A stretch of DNA of 64,000 bases from Streptomyces sp. NRRL S-1022 (GTDB taxonomy: Bacteria > Actinomycetota > Actinomycetes > Streptomycetales > Streptomycetaceae): NCBI RefSeq assembly GCF_000720135.1, contig NZ_JOIU01000023.1, positions 72,439-136,438 of the forward strand. Reading direction: 5' to 3'. This document shows, piece by piece, positions 1-7,455 of the stretch (the stretch's first letter is position 1; each line of letters begins with the position of its first letter). Below the pieces are notes generated by a model. The model was not told the DNA's origin. It searched no databases and saw only the letters and a list, made by a program, of their open reading frames with translations. Both the position numbers and the translations under genes were made by a program.

Positions 1-270
1 GACTGCGACGTCCACGACCTGCACGAGGTCGCCTGGCGGGCCCTCGGCAACACCGACTACGCCCGCGACCTCACGGTCGTCGAAGGCCCCGTCGACCACC
101 TGGACCACGCCTCCTACCAGCAGTTCTGGGGCGGCAAGGCCGGCATCGACGCGACGAAGAAGTGGCCGGAGGAGGGCTACACCCGGGACGGGGGCTGGCC
201 GGACATGGTCCTGCCGCACCCGGATACGGCGGCCCTGGTGGACCGCCGCTGGAAGGAGTACGGACTGTGA
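1..270 (+). CDS. mqnL: UbiD-family decarboxylase of menaquinone synthesis, C-terminal fragment
   Basis: This is the last 89 codons of a gene that begins before the window; the frame is open from base 1 to the TGA at 268-270. The visible tail contains the segment ARDLTVVEGPVDHLDHA and ends in KEYGL. It matches the C-terminal part of UbiD-type prenylated-FMN decarboxylases found beside the futalosine-pathway prenyltransferase in Streptomyces. In that pathway the UbiD-like enzyme removes the carboxyl group of the prenylated naphthoate and needs the cofactor made by the UbiX-like protein encoded at 1387-2061. Its stop overlaps the next start by 4 nt (GTGA), indicating translational coupling. The active-site residues lie outside the window, so the family call rests on the tail and on context. 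Confidence 0.8.
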   Translation, partial: DCDVHDLHEVAWRALGNTDYARDLTVVEGPVDHLDHASYQQFWGGKAGIDATKKWPEEGYTRDGGWPDMVLPHPDTAALVDRRWKEYGL

Positions 271-1169
271 CGTCGGCATCCGCCGCCATCCCCGGGCCGG
301 GACGCACCAAGGCCTTCCTGCGCCTGGTGATGATCGAGCACTCGGTCTTCGCGCTGCCCTTCGCCTACATCGCCTCCCTGACGGCGATGTACGAGTGGGA
401 CCGGAACATCCACTGGGGCCGCCTGCTGCTGGTCACCGTCTGCATGGTCGGCCTGCGCACCTTCGCCATGGCGGTCAACCGGATCATCGACCGCGAGATC
501 GACGCCCGGAACCCGCGCACGGCCCACCGCGAGCTGGTGACCGGCGCGATGTCGGTCCGGCACGCCTGGACGGGCGCCCTGGTCGCCCTGGTGGTCTTCC
601 TGGGCGCGGCGGCCCTGCTCAACCCGCTCTGCCTGGCCCTGGCCCCGGTCGCGGTGGTCCCGATGGTGGTCTACCCCTACGGGAAACGGTTCACCAACTT
701 CCCGCAGGCCATCCTCGGCCTCGCCCAGGCCATGGGCCCGGTCGGCGGCTGGCTGGCGATCAGCGGCGAGTGGTCCTGGACGGCGGTGATCCTGGGCCTG
801 GCCGTCGGCATCTGGATCGGCGGCTTCGACCTGATCTACGCCTGCCAGGACGTCGAGACCGACCGGGAGATCGGCGTCATGTCGGTCCCGGCCCGCTTCG
901 GCATCCCGGCCGCCATCCGGGGCGCGCGGGCCTGCCACACCCTCACGACCGCCCTGTTCGTCTGGTACGGCCTGGCCACCCACGCCGGCGCGTTCTTCTG
1001 GCTCGGCCTGCTGGTCGTCGCCGGCGCGTTCCTCTACGAGCACTCGATCGTCCGGCCGCACGACCTCTCCCGCCTGAACAGGGCCTTCTTCTCGGTCAAC
1101 GGCTTCATCGGCATTGCCCTGTTCGTGTGCGCGCTCCTCGATCTCCTCGTGCGCGGTCTGACCGTCTGA
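267..1169 (+). CDS. mqnP: UbiA-family polyprenyltransferase MqnP
   Basis: A 300-residue integral membrane prenyltransferase that attaches the polyprenyl chain to the dihydroxynaphthoate-type head group of the futalosine menaquinone pathway. Both Asp-rich motifs of the UbiA family are present: NRIIDREIDARNPRTAHREL near residue 73 (N-x3-D-x3-D) and DVETDRE near residue 196, which bind the Mg-diphosphate. The rest is mostly hydrophobic helices. The start is the GTG at 267, which overlaps the stop of the UbiD-like gene by 4 nt; the longer open frame upstream runs inside that gene. Enzyme class is confident. The substrate is inferred from the flanking mqn genes. Confidence 0.92.
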   Translation: MTSASAAIPGPGRTKAFLRLVMIEHSVFALPFAYIASLTAMYEWDRNIHWGRLLLVTVCMVGLRTFAMAVNRIIDREIDARNPRTAHRELVTGAMSVRHAWTGALVALVVFLGAAALLNPLCLALAPVAVVPMVVYPYGKRFTNFPQAILGLAQAMGPVGGWLAISGEWSWTAVILGLAVGIWIGGFDLIYACQDVETDREIGVMSVPARFGIPAAIRGARACHTLTTALFVWYGLATHAGAFFWLGLLVVAGAFLYEHSIVRPHDLSRLNRAFFSVNGFIGIALFVCALLDLLVRGLTV

Positions 1170-1214
1170 GCACGGTCGGCCTGCCACCGGGTGCGGGACC
1201 CCAGGGAGGCCGGC

Positions 1215-1355
1215 GTGACCGTCCCGGGCAGGGACCGGCCGCACGCGCAGCTCGTGGTGACCGGTCACGAGCCGACCGCCGGCTCCCCCCTCGGCAAGCC
1301 GGCCGTCCCCACCGCCTCCCTCCCCGTCGGCCCCGAGGCGCCCCACCCGGCCTGA
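1215..1355 (+). CDS. Possible small ORF (46 aa) between mqnP and mqnM
   Basis: A GTG-started frame with a good ribosome-binding site (GGGAGG at 1204-1209, five bases before the start) and a TGA at 1353-1355. In 45 of its 46 sense codons the third base is G or C, as in real genes around it. The predicted peptide is rich in Pro, Gly and Ala and has no recognisable domain. An inverted repeat (1250-1256 with 1266-1272) lies inside the frame, so the region could instead be only a transcription-termination or regulatory segment after mqnP. No function is proposed. Confidence 0.25.
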   Translation: MTVPGRDRPHAQLVVTGHEPTAGSPLGKPAVPTASLPVGPEAPHPA

Positions 1356-1374
1356 GCCCTGCCCGGCCCACCGG

Positions 1375-1386
1375 TACGCTCAATAT
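1375..1386 (+). promoter_or_regulatory. Leaderless-type promoter -10 box of mqnM
   Basis: TACGCT at 1375-1380 matches the TANNNT -10 consensus and ends six bases before the GTG start at 1387, so transcription would start on or next to the start codon. No Shine-Dalgarno-like purine run is present. No convincing -35 box is visible. Confidence 0.5.
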
Positions 1387-2061
1387 GTGAACGCAGGAGA
1401 AACGCAGCGCGTGCCTTGGATCGTGGGGGTGTCCGGAGCCTCCGGAACGCCGTACGCCGCTGCGGTGCTGCGGGCGCTGCTGGCGGCGGGGGAAGCGGTG
1501 GACCTGGTGGTCAGCCGGGCCTCGCGGCTGACGCTGCTGGACGAGACGGGGATCTCCTTCCGGGACGCCCACTGGCAGGACGACCTGCGGGAATGGCTGG
1601 CCCGGGGTGCCGACGGCAAGCCGGGCACCTTCGAGGCGGACGTCAGCGGGGTGCGGTACTGGAGCGCGGGCGACCTCGCCGCCGGCCCGTCCTCGGGGTC
1701 GTACCCGGTGAAGGGCATGCTCATCGTGCCCGCCTCCACCGCGTGCGTGGCCGGCGTGGCGCTCGGCCTGTCCAAGGATCTGCTCCAGCGTGCGGCGAGC
1801 GTCACACTGAAGGAGCGCCGGACGCTGGTCGTGGCCGTACGGGAGACCCCCTTGAACGGGCAGACGCTGCGCCACCTCGTCGCCCTGGACGACGCCGGCG
1901 CCACGGTCGTCCCGGCCTCGCCGGCCTTCTACGCGGGCGCCACCCACATCCAGGACCTGGTGGACTTCGTCGCCGGGCGGGTGCTGGACGCGGCCGGCGT
2001 CGGACACGGCCTGTACCGGCGGTGGAAGGGCGAACTCGGCGGCGGCACGGCGGGCGAGTAA
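1387..2061 (+). CDS. mqnM: UbiX-family flavin prenyltransferase MqnM
   Basis: A 224-residue flavoprotein of the UbiX/PAD1 family that makes prenylated FMN from dimethylallyl phosphate and reduced FMN, the cofactor of UbiD decarboxylases. The N-terminus has the FMN-binding segment GVSGASGTPYA (residues about 15-25). The mid-region KGMLIVPASTACVAGVALG and the later RRTLVVAVRETPL segment with its conserved Arg are typical of the family. It lies downstream of the UbiD-like gene and mqnP, which fits the pairing of the two enzymes. The GTG at 1387 is chosen because a -10 box sits exactly one leaderless distance upstream. Confidence 0.93.
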   Translation: MNAGETQRVPWIVGVSGASGTPYAAAVLRALLAAGEAVDLVVSRASRLTLLDETGISFRDAHWQDDLREWLARGADGKPGTFEADVSGVRYWSAGDLAAGPSSGSYPVKGMLIVPASTACVAGVALGLSKDLLQRAASVTLKERRTLVVAVRETPLNGQTLRHLVALDDAGATVVPASPAFYAGATHIQDLVDFVAGRVLDAAGVGHGLYRRWKGELGGGTAGE

Positions 2062-2118
2062 GGCAAGCAGCAGTACCTCTCATCACTTCAGGAACTTTCA
2101 CCGGAAGGCTTCGATCGC

Positions 2119-2574
2119 ATGGACGCGGTGGACAGGCAGCTCATCCAGGCACTGAGGGAGAACGGCCGGGCCTCCTACGCGGAGCTGGGGCGCCTCGTCG
2201 GCCTGTCGGGCCCCAGCGTCACCGACCGCATCAACCGGCTGGAGGCGGCCGGTGTCATCACCGGTTACCGCGCGACGGTGGACTCGGCCTCCCTCGGCCT
2301 CGGCGTCACCGCGCTGATCGGCATCTCGCTCTCCGACGCCGCCGACCACGAGGACGTCGCCCAGCGGCTGCGGGACCTGCCGGAGATCGAGGACTGCTGG
2401 TTCATCGCCGGCGACGACTCCTTCATGCTCAAGGTGCGGGCGACGGACGTGGACGGCCTGGAGAAGATCATCCGCCGGCTCAGCGGAACCAAGGGCGTCT
2501 CCCGCACCCGGACCACCATCGTGCTGTCCACGAAGTGGGAGAACCGGGTCGGCGAGCTGCCCGAAGAGGTCTAG
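2119..2574 (+). CDS. AsnC/Lrp-family transcriptional regulator
   Basis: A 151-residue Lrp-type regulator. Residues 1-55 form the winged helix (MDAVDRQLIQALRENGRAS, then a recognition helix in GLSGPSVTDRINRLEAAGVI). Residues about 65-145 form the RAM effector-binding domain, with the typical segment CWFIAGDDSFMLKVRATDV. It sits between mqnM and mqnE in the same direction, which makes it a candidate local regulator of menaquinone or amino-acid genes, but nothing in the sequence identifies its ligand. Confidence 0.9.
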   Translation: MDAVDRQLIQALRENGRASYAELGRLVGLSGPSVTDRINRLEAAGVITGYRATVDSASLGLGVTALIGISLSDAADHEDVAQRLRDLPEIEDCWFIAGDDSFMLKVRATDVDGLEKIIRRLSGTKGVSRTRTTIVLSTKWENRVGELPEEV

Positions 2575-2612
2575 GGATACCGTTGGCGCTGCTGTCGTAG
2601 AAAGGTGTGGGC

Positions 2613-3776
2613 ATGGACGTCGGACTCAAGCGCGAGCTGGAGGAGAAGGTCCGCTCCGGTGAGCGGCTGACCCGTGAGGACGGCATCGCGCTGTACGAGT
2701 CGGACGACCTGGCCTGGCTCGGCGGGCTCGCCCACGAGGTGCGGACCCGCAAGAACGGTGACGTCGTCCACTTCAACGTCAACCGGCACCTCAACATGAC
2801 CAACGTGTGCACGGCCTCCTGCGCCTACTGCTCGTTCCAGCGCAAGCCGGGCGAGAAGGACGCGTACACGATGCGCATCGAGGAGGCCGTCAAGCTCGCC
2901 AAGGCGATGGAGTCGGACAACCTCACCGAGTTGCACATCGTCAACGGCCTGCATCCGAACCTGCCGTGGCGGTACTACCCCCGGTCCCTGCGCGAGCTGA
3001 AGGCCGCCCTGCCGAACGTCTCGCTGAAGGCCTTCACCGCGACGGAGATCCACCACTTCGAGACGATCTCCGGTCTGTCGGCCTCGGAGATCCTGGACGA
3101 GCTGATCGACGCGGGCCTGGAGTCCCTCACCGGCGGTGGCGCGGAGATCTTCGACTGGGAGGTCCGGCAGCACATCGTGGACCACAGGACCCACTGGGAG
3201 GACTGGTCCCGCATCCACCGCCTGGCGCACGAGAAGGGTCTGAAGACCCCGTGCACCATGCTGTACGGCCACATCGAGGAGCCCCGCCACCGCGTCGACC
3301 ACGTCCTGCGGCTGCGTGAACTCCAGGACGAGACCGGCGGCTTCCAGGTCTTCATCCCGCTGCGCTACCAGCACGACTTCGTGGACATGAAGGACGGCAA
3401 GGTCCGCAACCGCCTCCAGGCGCGGACGCAGATGGCCACCGGCGCCGAGGCCCTGAAGACCTTCGCCGTCTCCCGGCTGCTCTTCGACAACGTCCCGCAC
3501 GTCAAGGTCTTCTGGGTCATGCACGGCGTCCAGACCGCCCAGCTCGCCCTCCAGCACGGTGCCGACGACATGGACGGCTCGGTCGTCGAGTACAAGATCA
3601 CGCACGACGCGGACAACTTCGGCACGCCGAACAAGCTGACCCGCGAGGATCTCCTGGAACTGATCCGCGACGCGGGCTTCCGCCCGGTGGAGCGGAACAC
3701 CCGCTACGAGATCATCCGCGAGTACGACGGTCCGGACCCGGAGCGCCGGGAGTCCCCCCAGCCGATGCGGGTCTGA
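2613..3776 (+). CDS. mqnE: Aminofutalosine synthase MqnE (radical SAM)
   Basis: A 387-residue radical-SAM enzyme that joins the MqnA product to S-adenosylmethionine to give aminodeoxyfutalosine, the second step of the futalosine pathway. The [4Fe-4S] motif C-x3-C-x2-C is at Cys66, Cys70 and Cys73 (NVCTASCAYC), followed by the family segments ELHIVNGLHPNLPW and SLTGGGAEIFD. The ATG at 2613 is preferred over the in-frame GTG at 2607 because the AAAGG ribosome-binding site (2601-2605) is then about seven bases away instead of one. It is distinguished from MqnC, also in this window, by its first motif and its C-terminal half. Confidence 0.96.
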   Translation: MDVGLKRELEEKVRSGERLTREDGIALYESDDLAWLGGLAHEVRTRKNGDVVHFNVNRHLNMTNVCTASCAYCSFQRKPGEKDAYTMRIEEAVKLAKAMESDNLTELHIVNGLHPNLPWRYYPRSLRELKAALPNVSLKAFTATEIHHFETISGLSASEILDELIDAGLESLTGGGAEIFDWEVRQHIVDHRTHWEDWSRIHRLAHEKGLKTPCTMLYGHIEEPRHRVDHVLRLRELQDETGGFQVFIPLRYQHDFVDMKDGKVRNRLQARTQMATGAEALKTFAVSRLLFDNVPHVKVFWVMHGVQTAQLALQHGADDMDGSVVEYKITHDADNFGTPNKLTREDLLELIRDAGFRPVERNTRYEIIREYDGPDPERRESPQPMRV

Positions 3777-3822
3777 GGCACGGCAGGCAGTCGTGCGGGA
3801 GCGGGTGCCGGTGCGGGAGCGC

Positions 3823-3853
3823 GGGGGCCGGCCGCGCAGTTCCCCGCGCCCCC
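3823..3853. repeat. Dispersed Streptomyces intergenic hairpin repeat
   Basis: GGGGGC at 3823-3828 pairs with GCCCCC at 3848-3853 around the core CGCGCAGTTCCCCGCG, which I recognise as a short imperfect-hairpin element repeated many times in Streptomyces intergenic regions. It lies between mqnE and the glycosylase gene and may end transcription or stabilise the mRNA 3' end. Only this copy was seen in the window. Confidence 0.5.
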
Positions 3854-3872
3854 GGGCGGGTACTCGGGGCGC

Positions 3873-4532
3873 ATGCCCACGAAGGCCCCCGAAGACCGGT
3901 ACGACGCGGCTCCCTTCGTTCCCGAGGGAGCCGGCCTGGACCTTCTCCGCCAGGCCGCCGCGGAGTGCCACGGCTGCCCCCTGCACCGCGCCGCCACCCG
4001 GACCGTCTTCGGCACCGGGAGCACCGGGGCCCGCGTGATGCTCGTGGGGGAGCAGCCCGGCGATCAGGAGGACCGGCAGGGGAAGCCCTTCGTCGGCCCC
4101 GCCGGCAAGCTGCTCGACCGGGCCCTGGCGGAGGCCGGCATCGACCCTTCCGAGGCCTACGTCACCAACGCGGTCAAGCACTTCAAGTTCACCCGGGCGG
4201 AGCCCGGCAAGCGCCGTATCCACAAGGCGCCGAGCCTGCGCGAGATGACGGCCTGCGGTCCCTGGCTGGCGGCGGAGCTCGCGCTGGTGGAGCCGGAGCT
4301 GATCGTGGTCCTGGGCGCGACGGCCGGGAAGGCGCTGCTGGGGTCGTCGTTCCGGGTGAGCCAGGTGCGCGGGACCGTGCTGGAGGAGGAGATCCACGGC
4401 CGGCCGGAGCGGCTGGTGCCGACCGTGCATCCGTCGGCGGTGCTGCGCGCGGACGACCGCGAGCAGGCGTACCAGGGGCTGGTCGCCGACCTGAAGGTGG
4501 CCGCACGAGCCCTTGGGCAACAGGTCGGGTAA
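3873..4532 (+). CDS. udgX: UdgX-type uracil-DNA glycosylase (covalent uracil-DNA binder)
   Basis: A 219-residue Fe-S uracil-DNA glycosylase of the family-4-like UdgX group. Diagnostic features are GEQPG at residues 59-63 and the UdgX-specific loop KRRIH at residues 113-117, whose His is known in the mycobacterial protein to bond covalently to the abasic sugar after uracil removal. Candidate [4Fe-4S] ligands are Cys32, Cys35 and Cys128. Where family-4 enzymes carry the third Cys, this protein has His103 (NAVKHF). The motif HPSAVLR near the end completes the active site. A TACTCG box six bases before the ATG suggests another leaderless start. Neighbouring menaquinone genes appear unrelated in function. 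Confidence 0.9.
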   Translation: MPTKAPEDRYDAAPFVPEGAGLDLLRQAAAECHGCPLHRAATRTVFGTGSTGARVMLVGEQPGDQEDRQGKPFVGPAGKLLDRALAEAGIDPSEAYVTNAVKHFKFTRAEPGKRRIHKAPSLREMTACGPWLAAELALVEPELIVVLGATAGKALLGSSFRVSQVRGTVLEEEIHGRPERLVPTVHPSAVLRADDREQAYQGLVADLKVAARALGQQVG

Positions 4533-4548
4533 TAAGTAAACTCCCATC
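4513..4548 (+). promoter_or_regulatory. Leaderless promoter of the GNAT gene
   Basis: TTGGGC at 4513-4518 and TAAACT at 4537-4542, separated by 18 bases, resemble -35 and -10 boxes. The -10 ends six bases before the GTG at 4549, and there is no Shine-Dalgarno sequence. The promoter overlaps the end of the udgX frame. Confidence 0.5.
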
Positions 4549-5073
4549 GTGGCTCTTACCTTCACCCTGGACCCCGCCATCACCCCCGCCCTCCGCGACG
4601 GCATCCTCGGCCTGTGGGCGGACGTCTCCAACGCGGGCGGCGCCGTCGGCTTCGTCCCGCCGGTGACCCGGGAGGAGATACGGCCGGAGCTGGTGCGCCA
4701 CTTCGTGCAGATGGCCGAGGGGCGCACCCGGCTGCTGGTCGGTCACGACGAGGCCGGCGAGGTCGCGGCCACCGCCTTCCTCACCCACAACACGCACCGG
4801 CTGATGACGCACTGGGTGTGGCTGTACACGGTGATGGTCCACCCCCGCCACCAGGGCCGGGGCTACGGCCGTGACCTGCTGGCCGCCGCCGCGGACGCGG
4901 CCCGCGGGATCGACGGCGTCCAGGCCGTCCGGCTGACCTGCCGGGGCGGGCACGGGCTGGAGCGGTTCTACGCCTCCTGCGGCTACAAGGAGGTCGGCCG
5001 CGTTCCGGACGCCATCCGGGCCGCGCCCGGCGACGACCGCGACGAAGTGTTCATGCTGCTGCCGCTCGGCTGA
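4549..5073 (+). CDS. GNAT-family N-acetyltransferase
   Basis: A 174-residue single GNAT domain. The acetyl-CoA pyrophosphate-binding motif is visible as VMVHPRHQGRGYGRDLL at residues about 95-111 (R/Q-x2-G-x-G/A), followed by helix 4 (AARGIDGVQAVRLTCRGG) and the late LERFYASCGYKEVGRVPDA strand typical of motif B. No substrate-specific feature is recognisable. It begins 17 bases after udgX but appears to have its own leaderless promoter. Amino-group acetylation of a small molecule or antibiotic is possible but not shown. Confidence 0.85.
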   Translation: MALTFTLDPAITPALRDGILGLWADVSNAGGAVGFVPPVTREEIRPELVRHFVQMAEGRTRLLVGHDEAGEVAATAFLTHNTHRLMTHWVWLYTVMVHPRHQGRGYGRDLLAAAADAARGIDGVQAVRLTCRGGHGLERFYASCGYKEVGRVPDAIRAAPGDDRDEVFMLLPLG

Positions 5074-5153
5074 ACCGACCCCCCTGCAAGATCACCCTTG
5101 GTCCGTGCTTCACTGGACGATGACCCCTTTTGGAATCGGACGGGTGGATTGAG

Positions 5154-5462
5154 ATGCTCCGCTACACGCTGATGCGCCTCGGTATCTTCGCGGGCTGCCT
5201 CGTGGTCGTCTGGGGTGCCGTCTACTCGGGCCTCTTCCCGCGCGGCTTCGGCGACTCCAACGGGCTGTGGGTACTGCTGCTCGCCCTGGTCCTGTCGGCG
5301 CCGATCAGCTGGGTGGCGCTGCGCAAGGAGCGGGACCGGGCGTCCGTGCAGATCGTGGGCAAGGTCGACCGGATGAAGGCCAACCTGGACGCCAACCGCA
5401 GCCAGGAGGACGAGGCCGTCGACGCCTCGCGGGCGCAGGGCGGTGCCGCCGCGCCCCACTAG
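5154..5462 (+). CDS. Small membrane protein, DUF4229 type
   Basis: A 102-residue protein with two hydrophobic segments (GIFAGCLVVVWGAVYSGLF at residues about 9-27 and LWVLLLALVLSAPISWVAL at about 36-54), followed by a charged cytoplasmic tail beginning RKERDRASVQIVGKVDR. The layout matches the DUF4229 family found throughout actinomycetes, whose function is unknown to me. The ATG at 5154 is chosen over an upstream TTG at 5130 because GGGTGGA lies about seven bases before it. It stands between a GNAT gene and a TetR gene with no obvious functional partner. Confidence 0.8.
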   Translation: MLRYTLMRLGIFAGCLVVVWGAVYSGLFPRGFGDSNGLWVLLLALVLSAPISWVALRKERDRASVQIVGKVDRMKANLDANRSQEDEAVDASRAQGGAAAPH

Positions 5463-5480
5463 TGCGGGCCCCGGCCCAAC

Positions 5481-5493
5481 TAGTCTTGCCCCC
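5481..5493 (+). promoter_or_regulatory. Leaderless-type -10 box of the TetR gene
   Basis: TAGTCT at 5481-5486 ends seven bases before the ATG at 5494, with no ribosome-binding site between them. The same TAGTCT box occurs at the same distance before mqnA. Confidence 0.45.
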
Positions 5494-6144
5494 ATGGGTG
5501 CCGTCAAGACCAAACGGATGCCGAGGGCGGTGCGCGAGCAGCAGATGCTCGACGCCGCCGTACGGATCTTCGGACAACGCGGGTACATGGCCGCCTCGAT
5601 GGACGAGATCGCCGAACTCGCGGGCGTGTCCAAGCCGTTGGTCTACCTGTACCTGAACTCCAAGGAAGACCTCTTCACCGCCTGCATCCGCCGCGAGGCC
5701 GCCGCGCTCACGGAGGCCGTCCGCGCCGGGGTCCGGCCGGGACTGCCCGCCGACCGGCAGCTCTGGGACGGCGTGCAGGCGTTCTTCGCGCACACCGGCG
5801 AACACCCCGACGGCTGGTCGGTGCTGCATCTCCAGGCCCGCACGCACGGGGAGCCCTTCGCGGCCGAGGCCGCCGCGATGCGCACGGAGATCGTCGCGTT
5901 CGTGACCCGGCTGGTCGCGGTGGCGGCCCGTGAGGCGCACCGGGACCCCGACCTGCCGGAACACGAGGTCGCCGGGCTGGCCGAGGCGCTGGTGGGCGCC
6001 GCCGAGTCCCTCGCCGCGTGGGCCAACGCCACGCCCGGGGTCACGGCCCGGCAGGCCGCGGCCACCCTGATGAACTTCGCGTGGGCGGGCCTGGGCAACC
6101 TGATGCGGGGCCAGGTCTGGACACCGTCACCCGAGCCGGCCTAG
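5494..6144 (+). CDS. TetR/AcrR-family transcriptional regulator
   Basis: A 216-residue regulator. The N-terminal helix-turn-helix is clear (EQQMLDAAVRIFGQRGYMA, then MDEIAELAGVSKPLVYLYLN at residues about 31-50), followed by a helical ligand-binding domain. It faces the MaoC-like gene end to end and lies about 1 kb from the acyl-CoA synthetase. Because two TTAC/GTAA-type palindromes sit between those two genes (7216-7246), it is a candidate regulator of them, but this is inference. The ATG at 5494 is used rather than an upstream ATG that overlaps the DUF4229 gene. Confidence 0.9.
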   Translation: MGAVKTKRMPRAVREQQMLDAAVRIFGQRGYMAASMDEIAELAGVSKPLVYLYLNSKEDLFTACIRREAAALTEAVRAGVRPGLPADRQLWDGVQAFFAHTGEHPDGWSVLHLQARTHGEPFAAEAAAMRTEIVAFVTRLVAVAAREAHRDPDLPEHEVAGLAEALVGAAESLAAWANATPGVTARQAAATLMNFAWAGLGNLMRGQVWTPSPEPA

Positions 6145-6218
6145 GAGCACGCGGCACTCCGCGAGCGCCCCTCACCGGCCCGGGAGCGCGCGGGACCGCG
6201 CGAGCACCCCCTTCACGC

Positions 6219-6341
6219 GCACCCGGCGGAGCACTCCCTCGCCCGCACCCGGCGAAACACCCCCACACCCCCCTCACACGCACCCGGCGGAGCACCCCCT
6301 CACCCACCCGGTGGAGCATCCCCTCGCCCGCACCCGGCGAC
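6219..6341. repeat. Degenerate GCACCCGGCGGAGCAC direct repeats
   Basis: Five related units begin at about 6219, 6245, 6280, 6306 and 6330. Each carries (GC)ACCCGGCG/TGA/G followed by a C-rich spacer of varying length. They fill the gap between the convergent TetR and MaoC-like genes. Expansion by slippage is likely; the spacers differ in length and sequence, so this is not a CRISPR array. Confidence 0.55.
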
Positions 6342-6346
6342 GGCGC

Positions 6347-7192
6347 TCACTTCGCCCACACCTCCCCCTCCACGCACACCCGCCCGCCCCCGCCGCGCAG
6401 CTCGAACCGCCCGCTGCCGTCCGCCCCGTACGCCACCGTCCCCGGCAGCAGCACCGGGGACCGGAACCGTGCCCGCACCCCGGTCGCGTCCGGTATGCGG
6501 TGCGCGGCCAGGCAGCGGGCGACGGTCCACATGCCGTGCGCGACGGCCCGCGGGAAGCCGAAGAGGCGGGCGGTGAGCGGGTACAGGTGGATCGGGTTGC
6601 GGTCGCCGGACGCGGTCCCGTACCGCCGGCCCACGTCCCCGGCGAGGCTCCACTCCGCGACGACGGGCAGTCGCGCGCCGGCCTCCCGGCGCGGTTCGGG
6701 CGACGCGCCCGGGCCGGTGCGGTGCCGGGCCAGGTAGGTGCTGCGGGACTCCCACACCGCCGTCCCGCCCGAGCGCAGCTCCGTCACCACCGCGGCCTGT
6801 GTCCCGCGCCGGTGCGGGGCCAGCCCGTCCACCCGGACGGACAGTTCGTACTCCCCGTCGGCCGCCAGTGCCGTGCCGCGCACGATCTCGATGGACGTGT
6901 GGACCAGGCCGAGCAGCGGCAGCGGGAAGTCCCGGCCGCTCATCAGCCGCATGGCCAGCGGGAAACCGAGGACGTGCGGGTAGGTGACCGGCAGGTCGGG
7001 CTCGCCGGTCGGGAAGCCGCAGACCCGCTCGTAGGCGGCCAGCTTCACCAGGTCCACGCGCACACCGGGCAGGACGAGCCGGGTGCGCGGGAAGGCCGCG
7101 TCGGGTGCCGGGCGCTTGAAGGGCGAGCGCAGGGCGCCCCGCGCCAGCAGCGGGGCCAGCGCGGGGGGCGCGGTCAGGGTGACGGCGGTCAT
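6347..7192 (-). CDS. MaoC-like (R)-specific enoyl-CoA hydratase/dehydratase
   Basis: A 281-residue double hot-dog protein. The C-terminal half has the hydratase-2 motif YGTASGDRNPIHLYP (residues about 196-210), with the catalytic Asp and His and a downstream AHGMW segment. The N-terminal half is a degenerate hot dog carrying a PVTYPHVLGFPLAMRLMS stretch. Such proteins hydrate 2-enoyl-CoA or 2-enoyl-ACP thioesters in fatty-acid or polyketide metabolism. The gene diverges from a long-chain acyl-CoA synthetase, supporting a lipid role. ATG 7192 is used (GGAGG four bases away); a GTG directly before it is an alternative. Confidence 0.85.
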   Translation of the reverse strand: MTAVTLTAPPALAPLLARGALRSPFKRPAPDAAFPRTRLVLPGVRVDLVKLAAYERVCGFPTGEPDLPVTYPHVLGFPLAMRLMSGRDFPLPLLGLVHTSIEIVRGTALAADGEYELSVRVDGLAPHRRGTQAAVVTELRSGGTAVWESRSTYLARHRTGPGASPEPRREAGARLPVVAEWSLAGDVGRRYGTASGDRNPIHLYPLTARLFGFPRAVAHGMWTVARCLAAHRIPDATGVRARFRSPVLLPGTVAYGADGSGRFELRGGGGRVCVEGEVWAK

Positions 7193-7215
7193 CACGCCTC
7201 CAGCGGGATCTCTAG

Positions 7216-7246
7216 CTTACTGGAGAGTAAGGTTACCGGAGGTAAG
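7216..7246. promoter_or_regulatory. Twin TTAC/GTAA palindromic operators
   Basis: CTTACT-GGAG-AGTAAG (7216-7231) is a perfect inverted repeat, and TTACC-GGA-GGTAA (7233-7245) follows directly. They lie about 25-55 bases upstream of the MaoC-like start and in the divergent region toward the acyl-CoA synthetase. The form is typical of TetR-family operators in fatty-acid genes. Binding by the nearby TetR protein is inferred only. Confidence 0.55.
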
Positions 7247-7455
7247 CCGACGGGGGCCACGGAACGGACGCGGCCCCCAGGCAAAGCTGAACCCCCGTCA
7301 CATAACCCGCGAGGCTGCACATCCCCGGCCCCGGACCATTCCCGAACCCGCACAATCCCCTCACAGTGGAGTCGTACGATCACCTGCCTGACCGGCGGTA
7401 ACCCCTGTCCGCACCGGGGCCGGCCGCAGGTGCACGCACGCCAGAGGAGCCGCCC

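Noticed and set aside
177..1346. Long minus-strand frame of 389 codons opposite mqnP
   Set aside because: It is antisense to a well-supported prenyltransferase and shows the Arg/Asp/Glu/Gly-rich composition typical of high-GC shadow frames; no domain is visible.
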